From: Chloroflexota bacterium
GTDB taxonomy: Bacteria > Chloroflexota > Anaerolineae > Promineifilales > Promineifilaceae
Length of the DNA stretch: 10,658 nucleotides
Assembly (NCBI GenBank): GCA_963169155.1
Contig: CAUJGI010000443.1
Location: 1-10,658, forward strand
Direction: 5' to 3'
Made by a program: the position numbers and the translations under genes. Positions 1 to 7,815 of this stretch are shown piece by piece; the first letter of the stretch is position 1; each line of letters begins with the position of its first letter. The notes under the pieces were generated by a model that saw nothing but the letters and a program-made list of their open reading frames with translations, was not told the origin of the DNA and searched no databases.

Positions 1-1421
1 TCGGGGAGCAGCGGGTTGGGCAGCCAGTCTGGGTCTGTCGAGACATCTGGCACCAGGGTCGGTGCATTGTTGGCTGCGGTACGACCCACCAGACCCTTAC
101 CTACTTCAATTTTATGCCCGTTGGCCAGCAGAGCTTCACCAGCAATCCCGGTACCACCGGCCATCACCAGGTATTCGCGGGCTTCATCCAGGAGATAGAT
201 ATGGGCATGGTAGTAGTTGAACTGCACTTTTAGCAGCTCCACAACGGCCGTTGTCAACTCAGCCGTGTCCAGGATAGTGGAAAGCCGATGACTGACTTCG
301 GAACTGGTTGCCAAAGCCTGGGAATGCTGCTGTAAATCGGCCACAACTTCCTGCATTCGTTTGGCCATCAGGTTAAATGCCTGGGTTAGCGCACCAACCT
401 CATCCGTGGAATCGACCACGACACGAGTATCGTAGTCACCGCGCTCCAGCTTTTTAGCTGCATTGTTAAGCTTTAAAATGGGTTGAATAACCGCCCGGGC
501 GATGAGCAAGCCAACCCCCAGGTAAAGGATCTGACCAAAAATAGCCGAGATCCACACGCTGGCATCAGTAACACGCAGCAGCGTCTGGGCATCGTTGTCT
601 GCCAGTTCCAGCAGACTGAGGCGAATTTCTTCTGACCACCCTTCTAGCTCTTCCAGCTCTTTCAGCAGCGCCAGCGTTTCTGCATGGCTGGCCGTAATTT
701 GTGGAGAAAGGGCTACGATTTCAGCAAAACGATCGACAACCGCCTCGACCTCGGCTGTCTGACTAACGTTTGCTGCGGCTAATTCCGTTTGCAGCGCGGC
801 CACGCTTGCGGCAAACAAGCGGTAATACTCATCCAGTTCCTCTAGAGTCGTTTCCTCAGCTGAGAGCGTAAACTCTAATGTTTCTGTGTGGATGTGCTCT
901 GCCTGGTTTTTCATCTGGGCCAATAACGCAACCAGCTGGGTGGATTCGGCGGCCAGGGCAACTGTGTCCAGGTTTGCTTCGACAACCTCTTTTTCTTCCT
1001 CCACCTCTTCCAATGTTTCGAGCAGCGCCAGAGTTTCGCCATGCGCGGTTATGGTATTTTGCCCAACGTCAACGATAGACAAAGCCGTTGCTTCACTGGC
1101 GGCAAACACCTCGTTTTCCTCTTCATCAGCTCCAAGAGAACTAAGCTCTGGCCCCAATGCCGTGAGTTTAGCGGCGGTCACTGCATAATCTTCTACGGTT
1201 TCTGCCTCACCAAGCACAACGTATTCGAGCACCTCGGCCCGAACATCGATGACCAGCTGGCCAAAATCACTCACAACTGCCTGGGTAGGCAGCACATCAT
1301 CCGCTAATCCCGTAACAATGAACCACCGTAGCGAGTAGATACCCAACGCGCTCAAAACGGCCAGGAATAAAAAGATGAAAGTAAGCTTGTATCTTAAGCT
1401 AAGATTTCTGATGACATTCAT
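1..1421 (-). CDS. Membrane sensor, helical sensor domain-TM-HAMP-GAF (3' end off window)
   Basis: The reading frame is open from ATG at 1421 to the left edge, giving 473 codons with no stop, so the C-terminus is missing. TM1 is about residues 13-35. An acidic, all-helical extracytoplasmic region spans about 40-285, TM2 about 289-312, and HAMP about 308-365 (QP at 313-314, then DEVGALTQAFNLM). A GAF domain begins near 385 (NYYHAHIYLLDEA, AGGTG, GKGLVGR) and is cut just after PNPLLPD. The start is supported by GGAG at 1429-1432 with a 7-nt spacer, and the gene lies 13 bp after the preceding sensor. The extracytoplasmic part contains two similar copies of a roughly 110-residue helical unit. The GAF is closest to that of the 614-residue sensor at 5822-7666. 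Such proteins sense a signal outside the membrane and relay it through HAMP to the cytoplasmic GAF. The output domain, if any (histidine kinase or other), is not visible. The architecture is certain; the ligand is unknown. Confidence 0.9.
   Translation of the reverse strand, partial: MNVIRNLSLRYKLTFIFLFLAVLSALGIYSLRWFIVTGLADDVLPTQAVVSDFGQLVIDVRAEVLEYVVLGEAETVEDYAVTAAKLTALGPELSSLGADEEENEVFAASEATALSIVDVGQNTITAHGETLALLETLEEVEEEKEVVEANLDTVALAAESTQLVALLAQMKNQAEHIHTETLEFTLSAEETTLEELDEYYRLFAASVAALQTELAAANVSQTAEVEAVVDRFAEIVALSPQITASHAETLALLKELEELEGWSEEIRLSLLELADNDAQTLLRVTDASVWISAIFGQILYLGVGLLIARAVIQPILKLNNAAKKLERGDYDTRVVVDSTDEVGALTQAFNLMAKRMQEVVADLQQHSQALATSSEVSHRLSTILDTAELTTAVVELLKVQFNYYHAHIYLLDEAREYLVMAGGTGIAGEALLANGHKIEVGKGLVGRTAANNAPTLVPDVSTDPDWLPNPLLP
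588..1265 (-). repeat. Intragenic duplication of helical sensor unit
   Basis: Two homologous copies lie in the extracytoplasmic part of the left-most sensor, roughly residues 53-160 (942-1265) and 171-278 (588-911). Matching landmarks are ITAHGETLALLETLEE (residues 124-139) against ITASHAETLALLKELEE (242-258), and AEVLEYVVL against TETLEFTLS. At DNA level the string agcagcgcca recurs at 664-673 and 1021-1030, exactly 357 bp (119 codons) apart. This is a diverged tandem duplication, suggesting two stacked helical bundles in one receptor. Confidence 0.7.
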
Positions 1422-1434
1422 GCCGAATCTCCGG

Positions 1435-3921
1435 TCAATCAGCAGCCACTGATTCTTGCTGATGGGTTTCTTGCTTGGCGGCGGTGGTTAGCTTCACCTG
1501 GGCCGTAGTTTGCAACGCTTTACCGAGCTCTTTTACGGCCGTTTGCAAAGCACTATCCACCGTAACTGTTCCCTGAATTCGCTGGTTAACAATGTTGATG
1601 AGACGCTCTTTATCCGCCTGGCTCTTCGTTTTCATAAACAGACGCTGACTTTGTACCGACGGCGCGGCCATGTTTATGAGCGCATCAAAAATTTCCCTTT
1701 CCTGCTGGCTAAAGGAGTGCACAGCAGGCCAGCTGCATGTGATAATGCCGACCCAATGCTGGGCTACCGTCAGGGGAATCACCGTAATGGCCCGAATGCC
1801 TGCATGGGTCATCACCTGCCGGGTAAAATCATCCACACGTGGATCGCTGAGTACATCACTGAGCAGCTGCGGCGAATCGATATCTCCGAGGAATAGGCTG
1901 GCAAAGGGGAACTGCTTCACCGGGAAGCGAGTCCCCACCTGGTAAGATGGATGGCCTTCGTAGTGCCAATCAGCCAGCAGTTCTAACGTCTCAGGCTGAT
2001 TATCTTGATCCAATTCCACAAACATCAGGGTCGCTTCCGCCACCCCCGCGGACATTACCGGGCGCACCGCGGCTAACAAAATTTCTTCCACATTATTCGC
2101 CGAGTTCAGGTCACGACCAATACGGTAGAGGATACCTGTTTGAGCCAGCGCGCTTTCTGTCTGCCTGGCCAGGCGCAGGTTTTCGATGTGGGCACTGAGC
2201 TGATGAGAAACGGCCGTAACCAATCCTTCTACACCCAAATTTTGGGCCCCGACGACGATAACTTCGCCAACGGTTTCATTTTGCACCTGCAATGGCTGTT
2301 GGATAACTTCTGCCGCAGGCAAATCGGGCCAGGTTTCTGCCGACAATGGATGAATTTCGTTCAGAGCATAAATGAAGCCTCGTCCTGATTCGCCGCGTTC
2401 TTCAACAAAATGACGCCAGGCTTCACCACTGAGGCGGCGAGCAAACTGCTCTGCCTCGGCACGGTATTGGTGCGTCTCGGCCAAAAGGCGCAGGTTCTCG
2501 GCTTGCTGCCCGACTTGCTGGGCAACGGCCGTTGCCATTTCTCTTTCTTCTTCTGTCCAAACATGCCCAATTTCAGCTTCCAGCTGAATTGTGCCAATCG
2601 TTTCGTTGGCAATCACAATGGGCACATCCAGCCGGTTGACGCCCAGAGCTGGCGCTGCTTTGGGCTGCGTCATACGCTGCAAAGCGTCACCTTCAAATGT
2701 AAAACCGAGCAGTTCTGGCTGCACAATACCGTCCTGGTAACTGTCCCACCCTTCACGAACCATCAGACCGACATACTCTTCTACCTGGGCGCGGGCTTCT
2801 AGCGTTTCAGTGAACAGGTTCGCATTTTCAATCGCCACGGCCAGCTGACCGGCTAATGTTTCAAAAGCAAAGATGTTTTGCGAGGTTAAACCTTCCTTCA
2901 CATCACTTTGCAGGTTGAGCACGCCCAGCACCCGGTCCGCCAGGATGAGCGGTACAGCCATTTCTGAGCGTGTATAGGGCAGCAATGAGTTCGGCTTAAA
3001 GAGGGCAGAAGCGGCCGTATTGGACACAACAATCGCCCGTTTTTCCGCCGCCGCCGTACCGTTAATGGAACCTGGCCCCACAGAAAGGACATGCCCGCGC
3101 CGCACCAGCTGCCGCCCCACGATACCGGTGCCCGCCTTGAGCGACAACGTTTTTTGCCGCCGGTCTGTCAGGTAAACCTGCGCGTAATAAAGACCAAACC
3201 GTTTCTGAATAGTATTCACCGCATCCTGCAGCAACACATCCAGCTCCCGAATTTGCGACATGCTGCGCCCGACATCAGCCGCCAACTCCAGGTCGCGGGT
3301 CCGTTCAGCCACTGTTTTTTCCAAACCTTCACGAATTTCCAGCAGTTCATCATTACTGCGGCGCATGCGCTTAGTAGCATTGTGTAGATCGCGCAAGGTC
3401 AGGTTTAGGGTCACACCCAAAATAATTAAGTTGGATATAAGGGACGATACGTTGGTTACCGGGTCGGATTCTGCAAATTGGACCGTAGACTCCATTTGCA
3501 GCATGATACCGCCCAAAATGAGTGTGGCCAGGAAGAAAAAGTTAACAACATTGCGACCAAGCACCAATCCAGTCAACACGAGTGTGCTCATCAGAGAGGT
3601 AGCAATGGACATGTTGAGGCCAGAAACCAAAAAACCCGATGCAATGGTGAGCAGGAAAAAGAGGGAAACCGTTACCCAGCCCGCTGCCTGAACATACCGC
3701 TTCTTCAAAATAACCAAAGGTATTGCACTAATTAAGGGCACAATAGAGAAGACAACTTTGGCTAAGAGGTCATCCTGAGCGACCAGCATAACAACCGTGA
3801 GCACCACAAAAACGGTGGCGAACAGCCAAAGCAGCGTATTGAGCAGGTTCGCGACCCGCGCTTTATCATCGTCTTCAGGGAATTGTGGTGGCGCAAGAAA
3901 TCGTCTTATTTTTGCTAACAT
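1435..3921 (-). CDS. Six-TM sensor protein with multiple GAF and GAF-like modules
   Basis: 828 residues. The N-terminus has about six hydrophobic segments between residues 28 and 180, resembling an integral-membrane sensing domain rather than a periplasmic one. A coiled coil follows (about 185-215, ending in AERTRDLELA), then a GAF domain at about 216-375 (YYAQVYLTD, AGTGIVGRQL, MAVPLILADRVLGVLNLQS). Two shorter GAF-like repeats occupy about 380-488 and 490-596, another GAF-like domain about 597-765, and a conserved tail about 778-812. There is no catalytic output domain: no H-box, ATP-binding box, GGDEF, EAL or methyl-accepting region. ATG at 3921 overlaps the TGA of the upstream sensor by one base, and AGGAG at 3930-3934 sits 8 nt upstream inside that gene, so translational coupling is likely. 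GAF domains bind small molecules or mediate dimer signalling; the ligand here is unknown. It may act as an accessory sensor subunit of a shared signalling complex (inference). Confidence 0.9.
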   Translation of the reverse strand: MLAKIRRFLAPPQFPEDDDKARVANLLNTLLWLFATVFVVLTVVMLVAQDDLLAKVVFSIVPLISAIPLVILKKRYVQAAGWVTVSLFFLLTIASGFLVSGLNMSIATSLMSTLVLTGLVLGRNVVNFFFLATLILGGIMLQMESTVQFAESDPVTNVSSLISNLIILGVTLNLTLRDLHNATKRMRRSNDELLEIREGLEKTVAERTRDLELAADVGRSMSQIRELDVLLQDAVNTIQKRFGLYYAQVYLTDRRQKTLSLKAGTGIVGRQLVRRGHVLSVGPGSINGTAAAEKRAIVVSNTAASALFKPNSLLPYTRSEMAVPLILADRVLGVLNLQSDVKEGLTSQNIFAFETLAGQLAVAIENANLFTETLEARAQVEEYVGLMVREGWDSYQDGIVQPELLGFTFEGDALQRMTQPKAAPALGVNRLDVPIVIANETIGTIQLEAEIGHVWTEEEREMATAVAQQVGQQAENLRLLAETHQYRAEAEQFARRLSGEAWRHFVEERGESGRGFIYALNEIHPLSAETWPDLPAAEVIQQPLQVQNETVGEVIVVGAQNLGVEGLVTAVSHQLSAHIENLRLARQTESALAQTGILYRIGRDLNSANNVEEILLAAVRPVMSAGVAEATLMFVELDQDNQPETLELLADWHYEGHPSYQVGTRFPVKQFPFASLFLGDIDSPQLLSDVLSDPRVDDFTRQVMTHAGIRAITVIPLTVAQHWVGIITCSWPAVHSFSQQEREIFDALINMAAPSVQSQRLFMKTKSQADKERLINIVNQRIQGTVTVDSALQTAVKELGKALQTTAQVKLTTAAKQETHQQESVAAD
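2134..2784 (-). repeat. Tandem copies of a ~105-residue GAF-like module
   Basis: Inside the 828-residue sensor, residues about 380-488 and 490-596 align with each other. Both have a W (392 and 502), a GF-F/Y element, an NET-VGE/IGT strand (NET starting at 439 and 548), a TAV (464 and 569) and an ENLRL helix. They are shorter than a normal GAF domain (about 150 residues). They look like half-GAF units containing the last strands and the exit helix. This is read from the translation; fold assignment needs structure prediction. Confidence 0.55.
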
Positions 3922-5819
3922 CAGTTCTTCTCCTGGAAACGGCCGTTACCCGCCCGGCGCGATAACTGTACCGTTGCCCGTCGAACATTTAGAGAACTAC
4001 CCAAACCCTTGGCCGCTACTTGCAACACGCGCTCCATATTGGGTGCCGCCAGCACCTCTTGGTTAATTTGGTTCAACACCGCCTCATGCCTGGCGCTATG
4101 TTGAGCCTGTTCATAAAGACGGGCATTTTGCAGTGAGAGTGCTGCCGCTGTGGCTACTGATTGCAGCAAAGCCACATCTTCCTCAGAGAACGCATCTTTA
4201 CGGTTTTCCTGCACGTCCAAAACGCCAAAAACCGTATCACCTACCGAAACAGGCACGGCTAATTCCGCTTGCGTGTTGGGCAGCAAGGGGTTAGCCACCC
4301 AGACATCCACTTGCGCAACATCTCCTACCAAAACCGGTACATTGGTTGCCGCTGCCTGACCTACCAACCCTTTTGCGATAGCAATGGAATGGCCTCGGGC
4401 AAAAAGTTCTTGTCCTGCTTGACCCGTACCACCGGCCAATACCAGTTTTTCACCCGCTTCATCTAACAAATAAAACTGAACGTAATTGTAATTAAACAGG
4501 GCCTGAATCTGACCAATCGTTTCACCAATCAACTTCTCTGTTTCCAACGTAGAAGCAAGCTGGCGGCTAATGCTGGCGCTGGCCTCAAGCGATTTAGTCA
4601 GTTTAGACAACGCATCTAGCTGCTCTCTGATCTGCTGCTGGGTCAATTGAAGGTCGGCGGCCATGCGATTAAAAACCAGCCCCACGCGGCTTGCTTCATC
4701 TTCACCCTGAACGTTCGCCCGGGCCGAGAGTTCACCGGCACCTAATTTTTCGGCGGCAATGGTTAATTCGCGCAGCGGGCGGCTAATGTTGCGGAATTGA
4801 ATCAAGCCAACTGCCATGGCTGCCGCAAGGGCAGCGGCCGCAATGACACCGGCGTAGACGAGCCGGTTGCCATACCGCTCGATACGATTGTTAATACCCA
4901 ATTCAAGCGCCGTGGAGGTGCCATCGTAGTAAGTAATCAGCTGATCATCAACCTCACTCTTCATCCGGTACAGATCAGACCGCGGCGCAATCGGGTCGGC
5001 CGATATGATTTGTTCATCAACAAGCGCTAAATAGTTTTCAATCTGTTCGTTTAACGCTTGCAGGGGGGGCTCGGTCAGGGGGCGCATCTCGCCAGTGGCA
5101 TCATTTTCCCAGCTCGTTTCCATGCCTCTTTGCAGTTCATCCAGGATAGATTGAATCTGGTTACTCAGCGCAACCAATTGCAGCCGATCCGCATCCGATA
5201 TTTCATTTTCAAGGTCGGCATGGAAAATATAATCAGCCACCACGTTCAGTAAGCCCTGCAGCTCTGGCAGCTTCAGCAAGACGGCGTCCATCATATAGTA
5301 AGTGTCCAAATCAGGATCAAGAATAAGGAAGGATGTATCACCCACGCGGCTTATGAGTTGGAGGAGCTGCTCGTTCATCTGGTTGTAGGGTTCTTCAAAA
5401 TCCTCGGTTTCACCTAGCTGGACAGCGGACTGAAGCGCCAGCCAGGATGCTTCAATGTTTGCCAGCTCATCTTCCAGCAGCAGTGACTCGGCATACAGGG
5501 TGTGCCATTCATTTACTTCGGCGAGGCTGGCTTCTACGGCCGTTTCGCGAAGGCGCAGCTGCTCTGGGACGTTTTGCCCGTTGGCCGCCTGAACCCCCAG
5601 CAAGTGATAGGTGGTGACATCTACCAGAAGCTGTTGCAACGGCCGTATATACAGCGTACCCTGAAGCTCTTGAACGCCATATTGCTCCCGGCGCAGCAGT
5701 TGATCGCGGGCCATGGGATAAAAACCTGTCAGCGCCAGAGCAAAAAGCACGCCAATGGCCACAAATTTCTGTGAATAACTACGCCGATTGATCCAAGAAA
5801 AAATACCTAAAGGTTTCAT
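3921..5819 (-). CDS. Membrane sensor, helical sensor domain-TM-HAMP-GAF, no output domain
   Basis: 632 residues. A short basic N-terminus leads into TM1 (about 17-36). A mostly helical extracytoplasmic domain follows (about 40-310), then TM2 (about 319-340, rich in Ala), HAMP (about 340-393: ISRPLRELT, DEASRVGLVFNRMA) and a coiled coil. A GAF domain spans about 425-570 (NYVQFYLLDEAGEKLVLAGG, AKGLVGQ, ANPLLPNTQAELAVP, FGVLDVQE). The tail, from about 585, starts INQEVL and is shared with its neighbours. No kinase, cyclase or methyl-accepting domain is present. ATG at 5819 lies 2 bp after the TAA of the upstream sensor with no good Shine-Dalgarno (only GGCGGT), so translation is probably coupled. 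The stop overlaps the next ATG (TGATG). The extracytoplasmic part resembles a four-helix-type ligand domain in character, but no specific family is recognised. Role (inference): a receptor subunit in a multi-sensor system. Confidence 0.9.
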   Translation of the reverse strand: MKPLGIFSWINRRSYSQKFVAIGVLFALALTGFYPMARDQLLRREQYGVQELQGTLYIRPLQQLLVDVTTYHLLGVQAANGQNVPEQLRLRETAVEASLAEVNEWHTLYAESLLLEDELANIEASWLALQSAVQLGETEDFEEPYNQMNEQLLQLISRVGDTSFLILDPDLDTYYMMDAVLLKLPELQGLLNVVADYIFHADLENEISDADRLQLVALSNQIQSILDELQRGMETSWENDATGEMRPLTEPPLQALNEQIENYLALVDEQIISADPIAPRSDLYRMKSEVDDQLITYYDGTSTALELGINNRIERYGNRLVYAGVIAAAALAAAMAVGLIQFRNISRPLRELTIAAEKLGAGELSARANVQGEDEASRVGLVFNRMAADLQLTQQQIREQLDALSKLTKSLEASASISRQLASTLETEKLIGETIGQIQALFNYNYVQFYLLDEAGEKLVLAGGTGQAGQELFARGHSIAIAKGLVGQAAATNVPVLVGDVAQVDVWVANPLLPNTQAELAVPVSVGDTVFGVLDVQENRKDAFSEEDVALLQSVATAAALSLQNARLYEQAQHSARHEAVLNQINQEVLAAPNMERVLQVAAKGLGSSLNVRRATVQLSRRAGNGRFQEKN

Positions 5820-5821
5820 AT

Positions 5822-7666
5822 TTAGAACCGCCGTTGTCCATGAACGCCATTCACCTGAACATTCCGCCCTGCCTGGTGATTGTCTGATTCACCTTCCTGC
5901 TTAAAACGGACAATCGTTTGCGAGGCATTTAAGGCCCGGCCAATTTCCCGTATGGCCACCTGCAGCGCTTCATCAACGTCTGTGGTTTTTAGAATTTTTT
6001 GATTGATTTCGTTCAACATCACTTCTCGGGCGGCTTGTTGTTGGGCCGCTTCATACAAGCTGGCATTGCGCAAACCCACCGCTACCTGGCTGGCAATGGC
6101 TTCCAACAAATCCACGTCTGCCTGCGTTAAGCCACCCGTGATGTTCTGCTGCACATCGAGCACACCCAAAATCTGGCCACCCGTGATGATCGGTACCGCT
6201 GCCTCTGCCCTGGTATCGGGCAGTAGGGGATTCGGCAGCCAGGCTGCATCTTGAGCTGTATCAGGCACCCACACGGCCCGGCCTGATTGACCGGCACGCC
6301 CCACCAAACCTCGACCGGCTGGAATTTGGTGGTGGTTGGCCAGCATTTGCTGTCCAGCCTGGCCAGTACCACCCACCATAACCAGATTTTCACCTGTGTC
6401 GTCGAACAGGTAGATGTGGGCATGGTAATAATCAAACGCTTCTTTTACTAATTCCACCACGGCCGTTACCAGGGCTTGCCGTTCCAAAATGTTAGAAAGC
6501 TGGCGGCTGACGCTGCCGCTAATCTCCAAAGCGCGGGTTCGTTCGGCCACGCGCTGTTCCAAAGAACCGATAAATTCTTGCAGCTGCGCAGTCATATTGT
6601 TGAAGGCGCTGGCCAGCTGGTTTACTTCCACGTTACCTTCAACTTTGGCTCTTAGGTCCAGATTCCCTTCCGTCACCTGAGCGGCCGTTTCCGTCAGGAT
6701 CGTAATGGGGCCAGTCAACCAGCGAGAGAGGGCAATACCGGCCGCGCCAGCCAAAATGGCGGAACCCAAAATAGCTATGGCCGATCTGATAATGGCCTGA
6801 ACAACGCTCTGAAACGCTTCACGGGTGGGAACCTCTGTGACGACGGCCCAGTCTGGAGCGCCCAGCCCGGCAAAGGTTTGCAATGTATTTTCATCCAAAA
6901 TACCAGGGCCTACATACGCACCGTCTGTGTCTACATCTGCACCCTCAATAAATTCGCCAACTTCTACCAGCTGGCTAACGTTTTCACCTCTTAACACGCG
7001 GGCGGTATCGACAAAAGCCAACAGTTTGCCCTGCCGATCGACCACGTAAGCATACCCGGTTTCGCCCACATCAAGCTGATCCATTAAATCCCACATAAAC
7101 TTCAGGTTGATTTCTGCGGCCAGCAGTCCCTGAAAATCGCCAAACACGTCCAAAATGGGAACGGCAACCACAATAAACGGTTCGCTGCTATCTGCATCAA
7201 TCGACACAGAGCTGATGTATCGTTCATCTGGGTCAATTTGCGAAGTGAGGTCTGCCGTCTCGTCAATAAACCTCTGCGAGCGCGAGGCCACCAGACGTGA
7301 ACTATGGGTGAGAAGCGTTCCGCTGGCATCATACAAAGCCAACTGTCGGAAGGCCGGCTGGAAACCCAAGGCGTTACCCAAAATCCGCTCTTGGTCTGCC
7401 TGAGGCACGGCCGCTACATTTTCCAGGGTAACGGCCGTTTCCAGCACGTTAAACTTGTCCTCAATGAAGTCACTCACATCAGCGGCCGCTTCTTGAGCAA
7501 CCAGCTGTTGTTGTCCAAATATGACTTCCCGCTGTGCCTGATAGTTGGAAATAATCTGGAAAGCTCCAGAGATGAGCAGAAGTGTCACCGTAACAGCCAC
7601 AAAGGTAATAGCAAAAAGCGTTACCAACCTCATTTGTGCCTGGATTTCTAAAATTCGTTCTTTCAT
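5822..7666 (-). CDS. Cache-HAMP-GAF membrane sensor, no output domain
   Basis: 614 residues. TM1 is about 14-36. An extracytoplasmic double-Cache (dCache_1-like) domain spans about 40-285; it is recognised from its two-lobed layout with FRQLALYDASGTLLTH in the first lobe and GYAYVVDRQGKLLAFVD (about 203-219) and PDWAVVTEVP in the second. TM2 is about 290-312, HAMP about 312-365 (GPITILTETAAQVTEGNLDL, FNNMTAQLQ), then a coiled coil and a GAF domain at about 395-545 (YYHAHIYLFDDTGENLVMVG, GRGLVGR, WLPNPLLPDT, ILGVLDVQQ). A conserved tail starts at 554 (INQKIL). dCache domains bind small extracellular ligands such as amino acids, amines or organic acids; the ligand here is not readable. No catalytic output domain is present. 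The start at 7666 has a weak GGGTGA about 4 nt upstream. It follows the binding-lipoprotein gene after a 149-bp structured spacer, which suggests, without proving, that the lipoprotein and this receptor share a ligand or function. Confidence 0.92.
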   Translation of the reverse strand: MKERILEIQAQMRLVTLFAITFVAVTVTLLLISGAFQIISNYQAQREVIFGQQQLVAQEAAADVSDFIEDKFNVLETAVTLENVAAVPQADQERILGNALGFQPAFRQLALYDASGTLLTHSSRLVASRSQRFIDETADLTSQIDPDERYISSVSIDADSSEPFIVVAVPILDVFGDFQGLLAAEINLKFMWDLMDQLDVGETGYAYVVDRQGKLLAFVDTARVLRGENVSQLVEVGEFIEGADVDTDGAYVGPGILDENTLQTFAGLGAPDWAVVTEVPTREAFQSVVQAIIRSAIAILGSAILAGAAGIALSRWLTGPITILTETAAQVTEGNLDLRAKVEGNVEVNQLASAFNNMTAQLQEFIGSLEQRVAERTRALEISGSVSRQLSNILERQALVTAVVELVKEAFDYYHAHIYLFDDTGENLVMVGGTGQAGQQMLANHHQIPAGRGLVGRAGQSGRAVWVPDTAQDAAWLPNPLLPDTRAEAAVPIITGGQILGVLDVQQNITGGLTQADVDLLEAIASQVAVGLRNASLYEAAQQQAAREVMLNEINQKILKTTDVDEALQVAIREIGRALNASQTIVRFKQEGESDNHQAGRNVQVNGVHGQRRF

Positions 7667-7815
7667 AGTTTCACCCGTCGGGTTAACTCAAAAACCAATC
7701 GTGTGTGGGGTCACTCAACGCCGATGCCAGTCTGGTGACAGCCACAGTATGGGCGTGTACCCCATACAAGCGTCGAGGGACGTGCCTGGCCTCAGCCGAC
7801 ACGTCCCTCTTTTAA
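7667..7815 (-). promoter_or_regulatory. Structured intergenic spacer with three consecutive hairpins
   Basis: This spacer lies between the lipoprotein stop (7816) and the Cache sensor start (7666). Three inverted repeats follow one another: a perfect 10-bp stem (7775-7784 with 7800-7809), a perfect 7-bp stem (7747-7753 with 7761-7767), and a two-part stem (TGTGG 7704-7708 with CCACA 7742-7746, and GTCAC 7710-7714 with GTGAC 7735-7739). On the minus transcript none is followed by a U-run, so they do not look like standard terminators. Hairpins between a binding-protein gene and its downstream genes commonly protect the upstream mRNA and give an excess of the binding protein; that role here is inference. 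A near-palindrome ACCCGtCGGGT (7673-7683) overlaps the sensor's ribosome-binding region. No convincing promoter was seen. Confidence 0.5.
7775..7809 (-). repeat. 10-bp perfect inverted repeat after the lipoprotein gene
   Basis: GAGGGACGTG (7775-7784) and CACGTCCCTC (7800-7809) are exact inverted repeats around a 15-nt loop that can itself pair (GGC with GCC). The hairpin starts 7 nt after the lipoprotein stop. Its short T-run (7810-7813) lies on the plus side, so it would terminate plus-strand rather than operon transcription. It is a likely mRNA 3'-end protecting or processing hairpin (inference). Confidence 0.6.

Noticed and set aside
4834..4841. GCGGCCGC at 4834 and 7482 as members of the iterated palindrome
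   Set aside because: They share only the CGGCCG core. I counted only exact ACGGCCGT copies to avoid inflating the repeat.
3921..7666. Methyl-accepting chemotaxis proteins
   Set aside because: The TM-sensor-TM-HAMP layout fits, but there is no methyl-accepting signalling domain or its conserved hairpin tip; GAF domains follow the HAMP instead.
1435..7666. Histidine kinases
   Set aside because: No H-box (HELRTPL-like) and no N, G1 or G2 ATP-binding boxes are seen in any of the three complete sensor proteins.
7775..7813. Hairpin plus TTTT as an intrinsic terminator
   Set aside because: The T-run is on the plus-strand side, and no plus-strand gene ends there. On the operon strand the stem is followed by GACGCTTG, so it is not a standard terminator for the lipoprotein gene.
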